The position numbers and the translations under genes were made by a program. The notes under the pieces are model-generated. The model was not told where the DNA came from, did not search any database, and was given only the letters and a program-made list of their open reading frames with translations. Below are positions 38,401-41,266 of a DNA stretch of 41,266 bases, piece after piece. Position 1 is the stretch's first letter. Each line of letters begins with the position of its first letter. Location: the NCBI GenBank assembly GCA_028280285.1, contig JANQMA010000028.1, positions 1 through 41,266 of the forward strand. The letters run 5' to 3'. This DNA is from Candidatus Omnitrophota bacterium (lineage in GTDB: Bacteria > Omnitrophota > Gorgyraeia > Zapsychrales > Zapsychraceae).

Positions 38401-41266
38401 TGTTCGTCGCCAGATCAAGCGCGCCGGTGTTGACATCAAGCGTACCGTTGACATCCATATCGCCGGCGATCACATACGTTCCGCTGGATGAGCCGAGCGC
38501 CTTACCTTGAGCAAGATAGGCAATTTCGGTCGCTGATAACGCACGGTTATAAACTCTCAAATCATCAATACTTCCCGAATACTCTCTGTCACCATCACCT
38601 CTACGTCCTATCGTTGGATCAATATTGTTTTGGATAGAACTTGAAATAGAATTATTAAGTACAATGCTTGTCCCTTCAACCCCATCGACATAAAGAAGCA
38701 TCCCCGATGCATCATTAGAACCATCGTATGTTAGGGCAACATGGCGCCATGTGTCATCATCAACCTCCACACCACTTCTAACTTGATACCTCTCAGTACC
38801 TGACCATGTACTTATAATATGCGCCATAGTTTTACCATCAGTGTCCAATATAAAATCAAATCCCAAAAAGTCATCTGCAGACCGAACACCTTTTGCAAAA
38901 ATCGCTTCTTGGGCTGACACTGTAGGTTGTTTGACCCATGCAGCAATCGACCATTTATCCGTCCTTTCAAAATCAAAATTAGATTCATTGGCGACCGTGA
39001 TATAATCGCCAGACCCGTCAAAATTAATACTGCCTGTATTAATAAAATTAGTCGGCGCCTCATTGCTGGTCAAAGGATTGCCTGCAAGAGTTCCATGATT
39101 ACCATATCCAGACGAATCATCTGGCGTTGAGTCACTAGTCGAATCAAGCTTCCAATAGCCGACAAGGCCGTCGCCGAGGGAAACGTTATTAAAATCGGTA
39201 GAGGTTGTGGGGGTAAGGGTTTGGGTGTTAGTGGCCGTAAACATTATATGGCCGCTGTTGGCATCAAACGTTCCACCCGAATGCGCGAAGTTACCGGAGA
39301 CCCGCATGGTGCCGTTTGGGGCCGTAAATGTTCCTGCGGAAATGTCTAAGCGGCCGTCAAAGCTGATGGTGCCGTCTTTGCCGTTAAACACCCCGCCATT
39401 TTGCGTTAGATTACCCTCAACGATCAGTGATTGAACCGTTGTCGCATACGTCAATGTTCCATCGGTGAGTGTTGCCGTTGCATCCGTTATAAAATTATCA
39501 ACCAACCGCCAGGCTCCTGAAGCATTATTAAAGGCAACGGTGCTAAACGTTGAGGAACCTGTTAATACATCAGCATTATCCGCGCCATCAAACGTAACGG
39601 TATTGCCGCCGGCATTGAACACCCCGCCAAAGTTAAGCCATGAGGAGCCGACGGTAACACTACTACCACTAGTCTTCAAGGTGCCTGCCGCTATCACTAT
39701 AGCACCATTAACGTCGAGCGCATCAGCGAGCGTATACTGCCCCCGTCCAATCGCCGGCTGATCACCACGGGCCAGGCGCGCGGCTTCGGAAGCCGTCAAT
39801 GCCCGGTCATACGCACGCACTTCATCAATTAACCCATTAAATGGTGTAGATGTAAGGCTCGATCCGTTATTGCGGCTGCCGATTAAAATAATATCCCGCT
39901 CACCATACGTCCCTGACGGACTGGCCGTTGTGCTCCCTGCCAAAGTCCCGTCCACATAAAAGCTATAGGTTGTCCCGTCCTTAACGGCTACGGCATTCAT
40001 CCATACACCTGCTAATGCTGTTGTATTGATTTCGGCAATAACCCCTGCCGCATCATTTCTGTCTATAAATTCCAGATTAGAAGAAGCATCGATACCAATA
40101 TTGGCAAACGGTTCAGAGGTGTTCGCCGTACCTGTCCACCCTGCAATACCTTGCGCTGAACCGATACCGTCAGCCTTAAACCAAACGGAGAGAGAATAAT
40201 TATTTGTGCCATTTGGAATATATGATGGCGAAGCCACCTGCACATAATCACCACTTCCATCAAAATTAATGGCGCCCGCATTATTAAAATTAACCGGTGC
40301 TTTATCGGCCGTATCCGTACTTGTTGTCGGATCGCCCCCGACCGTACCGTGATTATCAAATCCCGCATGATCCACGACGCCACTGGCAGCAGTCGAATCA
40401 AGTTTCCAGTAACCGATTAGCCCGTCTGAAATCATTAAGTCATTAAACGACGCGCCACCCGAGGTGATGGTTTCGCTTGAACCAGAACCGGTCAACATCA
40501 CCTGGCCGGTTGAGGTAAACGTTGCACCGATTGTAACCGAACCCTCAACAACCGTAGTGAATCCCGCATCCACATACGTCCCGGCTGTTACGATTAGGTC
40601 TCCCGATTGGCTCATGGTATTCGATATCGTTAGCGTTGCCCCAAGTGTCAGCTTTCCGGTAAATCCGCTCGACATGGTCAGCGCACCAACACGCAGCGTT
40701 GAGGCCGTTACAATCGAATCATCTGATGAATCGATTGTTGCCGTTTCATCCGGACGGTTCGGATAACCTGAACCCAAATCCCAGTTGCCGGCATCTTCCC
40801 AGGTTGTAGCATCGGACAGTCCTGTCCATGTAAACAACACCAAACTGAATGTCCAGTTAAAGTTATTGCCTGAATCCGTACAACCGGATGTACAATTTAA
40901 ATTAGAACCTGTTTCATTATCCGAATCTTTAATATCAAGATTACTAAATGATGCGGTTGTATTGGATTTAATCTGCCAGGTGTTGCCGCTTGACGTGGAG
41001 CGCAAGAGTAACGGCTTGCTTGATGAGAAACCGGTGATGTTAAACGTGGATGAAACCGTCACCGTGTCACTCGCACTAAAGTACATGGTGTCATTAACGG
41101 TCGGTGTTTTAGAGAGCATGTAGAACGTTTCCCCGCCAAAAACACCCTGCTTGGTGCCGTCAAACCACACTAGCCCACTGCGCGCCGTAAAAGTGGTAGC
41201 TCCGGTATTAAACCATGTGCCACCGAGATTAATGGTGTAATTACTGCCCGAGACATCCAATGTTCC
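32456..41266 (-). CDS. Giant repetitive LamG-domain surface/secreted protein (5' end truncated by window edge)
   Basis: Frame open from the right edge to TAA at 32456-32458 (2,936 codons plus stop in window). Six LamG-like domains each starting GL[IV]GYWK[LF]D...(Y/F)(G/D)N/H(H/D)G and ending DDVR[VI]Y(N/D)R[AV]LS, separated by beta-rich repeats (FTARSGLVWFDGT.QGVFGGE.FYM.SKTPTV.DT.YFS). The track's Met at 41260 is an internal residue. Confidence 0.9.
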   Translation of the reverse strand, partial: GTLDVSGSNYTINLGGTWFNTGATTFTARSGLVWFDGTKQGVFGGETFYMLSKTPTVNDTMYFSASDTVTVSSTFNITGFSSSKPLLLRSTSSGNTWQIKSNTTASFSNLDIKDSDNETGSNLNCTSGCTDSGNNFNWTFSLVLFTWTGLSDATTWEDAGNWDLGSGYPNRPDETATIDSSDDSIVTASTLRVGALTMSSGFTGKLTLGATLTISNTMSQSGDLIVTAGTYVDAGFTTVVEGSVTIGATFTSTGQVMLTGSGSSETITSGGASFNDLMISDGLIGYWKLDSTAASGVVDHAGFDNHGTVGGDPTTSTDTADKAPVNFNNAGAINFDGSGDYVQVASPSYIPNGTNNYSLSVWFKADGIGSAQGIAGWTGTANTSEPFANIGIDASSNLEFIDRNDAAGVIAEINTTALAGVWMNAVAVKDGTTYSFYVDGTLAGSTTASPSGTYGERDIILIGSRNNGSSLTSTPFNGLIDEVRAYDRALTASEAARLARGDQPAIGRGQYTLADALDVNGAIVIAAGTLKTSGSSVTVGSSWLNFGGVFNAGGNTVTFDGADNADVLTGSSTFSTVAFNNASGAWRLVDNFITDATATLTDGTLTYATTVQSLIVEGNLTQNGGVFNGKDGTISFDGRLDISAGTFTAPNGTMRVSGNFAHSGGTFDANSGHIMFTATNTQTLTPTTSTDFNNVSLGDGLVGYWKLDSTSDSTPDDSSGYGNHGTLAGNPLTSNEAPTNFINTGSINFDGSGDYITVANESNFDFERTDKWSIAAWVKQPTVSAQEAIFAKGVRSADDFLGFDFILDTDGKTMAHIISTWSGTERYQVRSGVEVDDDTWRHVALTYDGSNDASGMLLYVDGVEGTSIVLNNSISSSIQNNIDPTIGRRGDGDREYSGSIDDLRVYNRALSATEIAYLAQGKALGSSSGTYVIAGDMDVNGTLDVNTGALDLATNNNNMNIAGDITIIENPTVSKGTGTITFDGDLTYEASGNTAWNFGIIEIGTSPDTTDLASTFTAKSLLINDGDIFRTNGYEVNIQEFITVHGTFIAQSGTDGNSTISLGSTWTMGNTGSFRATGSTVLFEGSIASIDITSLSETFDNVTFNDLDGGTTWTLQSTMSMVGNLMHSAGTLVDNGQIIIVDDSVTLSATFTSTGTVIMTTTSNEQLATSNNSLNDLVISDGLVGYWKLDSTAASGVLDHSGYGHHGTISGSPETSTGINLNFENIGSVAFTTTSDYISVGTFDPGNNFTLSTWVYFDGIEGIDVLITKRDSFSATDMRWQLVNSSSGYMAFSISGNDVRYPVLPSDRWIHVLLTHEDGVASTLYFDAVEQTPTSGTVLTLGTDTNAAVGIGNSSSGDVQAFNGRMDDVRIYDRVLSMTEIQRLANGFMPQSTKGVISLTDSLDVDSDIVIGSGTLAAGGNAITVGGSWLNYGGVFKSGGATVTFDSTGSGTHDIFSGSNTFNTVVIDDGGTGGTWSLADNFEASTFTFTDGDLTHSDFVDVVKFTGDFALSTAAVEFEGTDSTFVIDGGFTMSDAGASFTAPEEQLRVTGDFNVSNGTFTHNSGQVLLTSTDNRTLTTTGVTFNDLIIGDGLIGYWKLDSTSDSTPDDSSGYGNHGTINGDPQTSLGKLPVGFTNNGSFRLDGAGDYVNVASYDLVNPNEGTFSAWVNFDSFGSVQNYVVAWRVDGDNQIFLRVDNTGGGKLQANWEGDGNLLQPGAAGGTLPLDEWVHAAFTWSKGNDQVLVYQNGVVMNAGITGIAELNFVGTSADLSIGQRTGSFMEGLVDDVRVYNRALSAEELRILAEAEHLTSTGDNQTQTLAAALDVDGDLILSEGTLDVSGSNYTINLAGTWFNTGATTFTARSGLVWFDGTMQGVFGGEAFYMFSKTPTVADTLYFSASDTFTVSSTLNMQGFSSGRPLSLRSTSSDNIWKIVSNETSSFSNLNVKDSLNNTGSDLSCLSGCTDAGNNFNWVFSTTLFVWTGLSDGATWNDSGNWTGASGYPGTPDHTATIDSTSDSIVTIANSHLKIGELDASGSFTGTLTLQGTLTLSSTTGSTGNFTFTSGTYVDSGENTIVGGSVTLGATFTSTGTVIMTTTTTATLTSGGETFNDLAIADGLVGYWKFDETGGSVAIDSSGYDNDGVHENSPTISFAHNNLNFENTRALKFDGSNDYVDANSSAVVDELGPMTISAWIHPDSMGETSQGVLMSKATSGGSVRWVFRFSSTNAFVFLRPFSGVDLTHTTDDNSIDLGIWQHIALSWDGSASAANARIYINGEEASYQTTTNGTGNVESDADGSITIGNLPIGTKTWDGLIDDVRVYNRALSSVEITRLANGFQPQSTKGVVTLSDGLDVDDDLIIGSGTLDAAGNAITVGGSWLNYGGVFKSSGATVTFDSTGSGTHDIFSGSNTFNTVVIDDGGTGGTWSLADNFEASTFTFTDGTLTHSDFIDTVKFTGDFAMSTANVVFEGTDSTFVIDGAFTLNDAGATFTAPEEQLRVTGNWTHTGGTFTHNSGQVLLTSSTDRTLNASSTTFNDLIIGDGLVGYWKLDSTSDSTPDDSSGYGNHGTINGAPQTSTGYQPIGFTNNGSFNFDGAADHVDIGVARELDLRDGFSLSFWMKDYSFASATIVENGLGSDYLWNVTTNTSGRITVNINYDGTTDINNRFNSIVTADEWAHFVVIWNGKPDESDSTFIYKDGVLNTFSFGNGSDANGKPVEDTGNDETFVIADRVDALNAILDDVRVYNRVLSADEVRALAQAEVVTGNETNQTLAAALDVDGDLILAEGTMDISGSEYQINIGGTWFNTGAVFMERTGKVVFDGTAQGVIGSETFYMFSKTPTVTDTMYFGVSDTISFTGTMTLKGTAGKLLQLRSTSSGNRYLFNSNQSGREGFDVNFIDVQDSNATSGETIKNKLNVKDSGNNSGWGFSYQSEFGRYPF
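32900..41266 (-). repeat. Three ~2.7-2.85 kb super-repeats within the giant LamG gene (boundaries approximate)
   Basis: Equivalent landmarks recur at about 34227/37073/39731 (AGCGtcAcaaC...) and at 35767 and 41266 (CCAATGTTCC); blocks near 33750-34160 and 36600-37010 are highly similar at the DNA level. Confidence 0.75.
37755..37782 (-). repeat. Heptanucleotide tandem repeat (TTGCTCG)x4, one mismatch, inside coding sequence
   Basis: TTGCTCG TTGCTAG TTGCTCG TTGCTCG, directly visible; encodes part of TTTSNEQLATSNNS on the minus strand. Confidence 0.9.

Noticed and set aside
41260-41260. Met at 41260 as the start of the LamG giant
   Set aside because: The frame stays open to the window edge and this Met is an internal position of the repeat (equivalent copies read TLDVSGSNYTIN).

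Overview
The window (41,266 bp, moderate GC) is almost entirely coding and nearly all on the minus strand. Read in the direction of transcription (right to left) it holds: (i) the 3' part of a giant repetitive surface-type protein (>2,930 aa, six LamG-like domains in ~2.7-2.85 kb super-repeats, 5' end outside the window); (ii) two divergent IS200-like/RAYT (Y1_Tnp HUH) genes of different subfamilies; (iii) a 3,031-aa chimeric protein (beta-rich repeats, Ig/Big-like, CarboxypepD_reg-like, DUF11-like, SdrD-like, FlgD-like, predicted outer-membrane barrel, helical TPR-like tail); (iv) a 1,545-aa protein with about 11 TPR-like repeats and a highly charged helix; (v) a DUF255/YyaL thioredoxin-fold protein; (vi) an AsmA-like protein; (vii) a PilZ-TM-coiled-coil protein; (viii) a YgjP/DUF45 metallopeptidase; (ix) a GatB/YqeY protein; (x) a polysaccharide deacetylase; (xi) a large GH94/GH161-like glycoside phosphorylase; (xii) a classic MoxR-DUF58-DUF4381-BatA-BatB-BatC/E-BatD cluster, truncated at the left edge. 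The strongest unusual signals centre on the RAYT pair. One is a five-unit, 25-26 bp period array of degenerate AAGTACCTGGTACTT palindromes upstream of one RAYT. The other is a REP family (GTAG-type tail, 9-bp stem, 2-nt loop) that lies intergenically and also three times in frame inside the other RAYT gene. Also notable are a 7-bp tandem repeat inside the giant LamG gene and a 15-codon mini-ORF joining a RAYT stop to the start of the 3,031-aa ORF. The lineage cannot be proven here; the content would fit a Gram-negative such as Omnitrophota, which is a guess only. No tRNA, rRNA, CRISPR array or cas gene was recognised.
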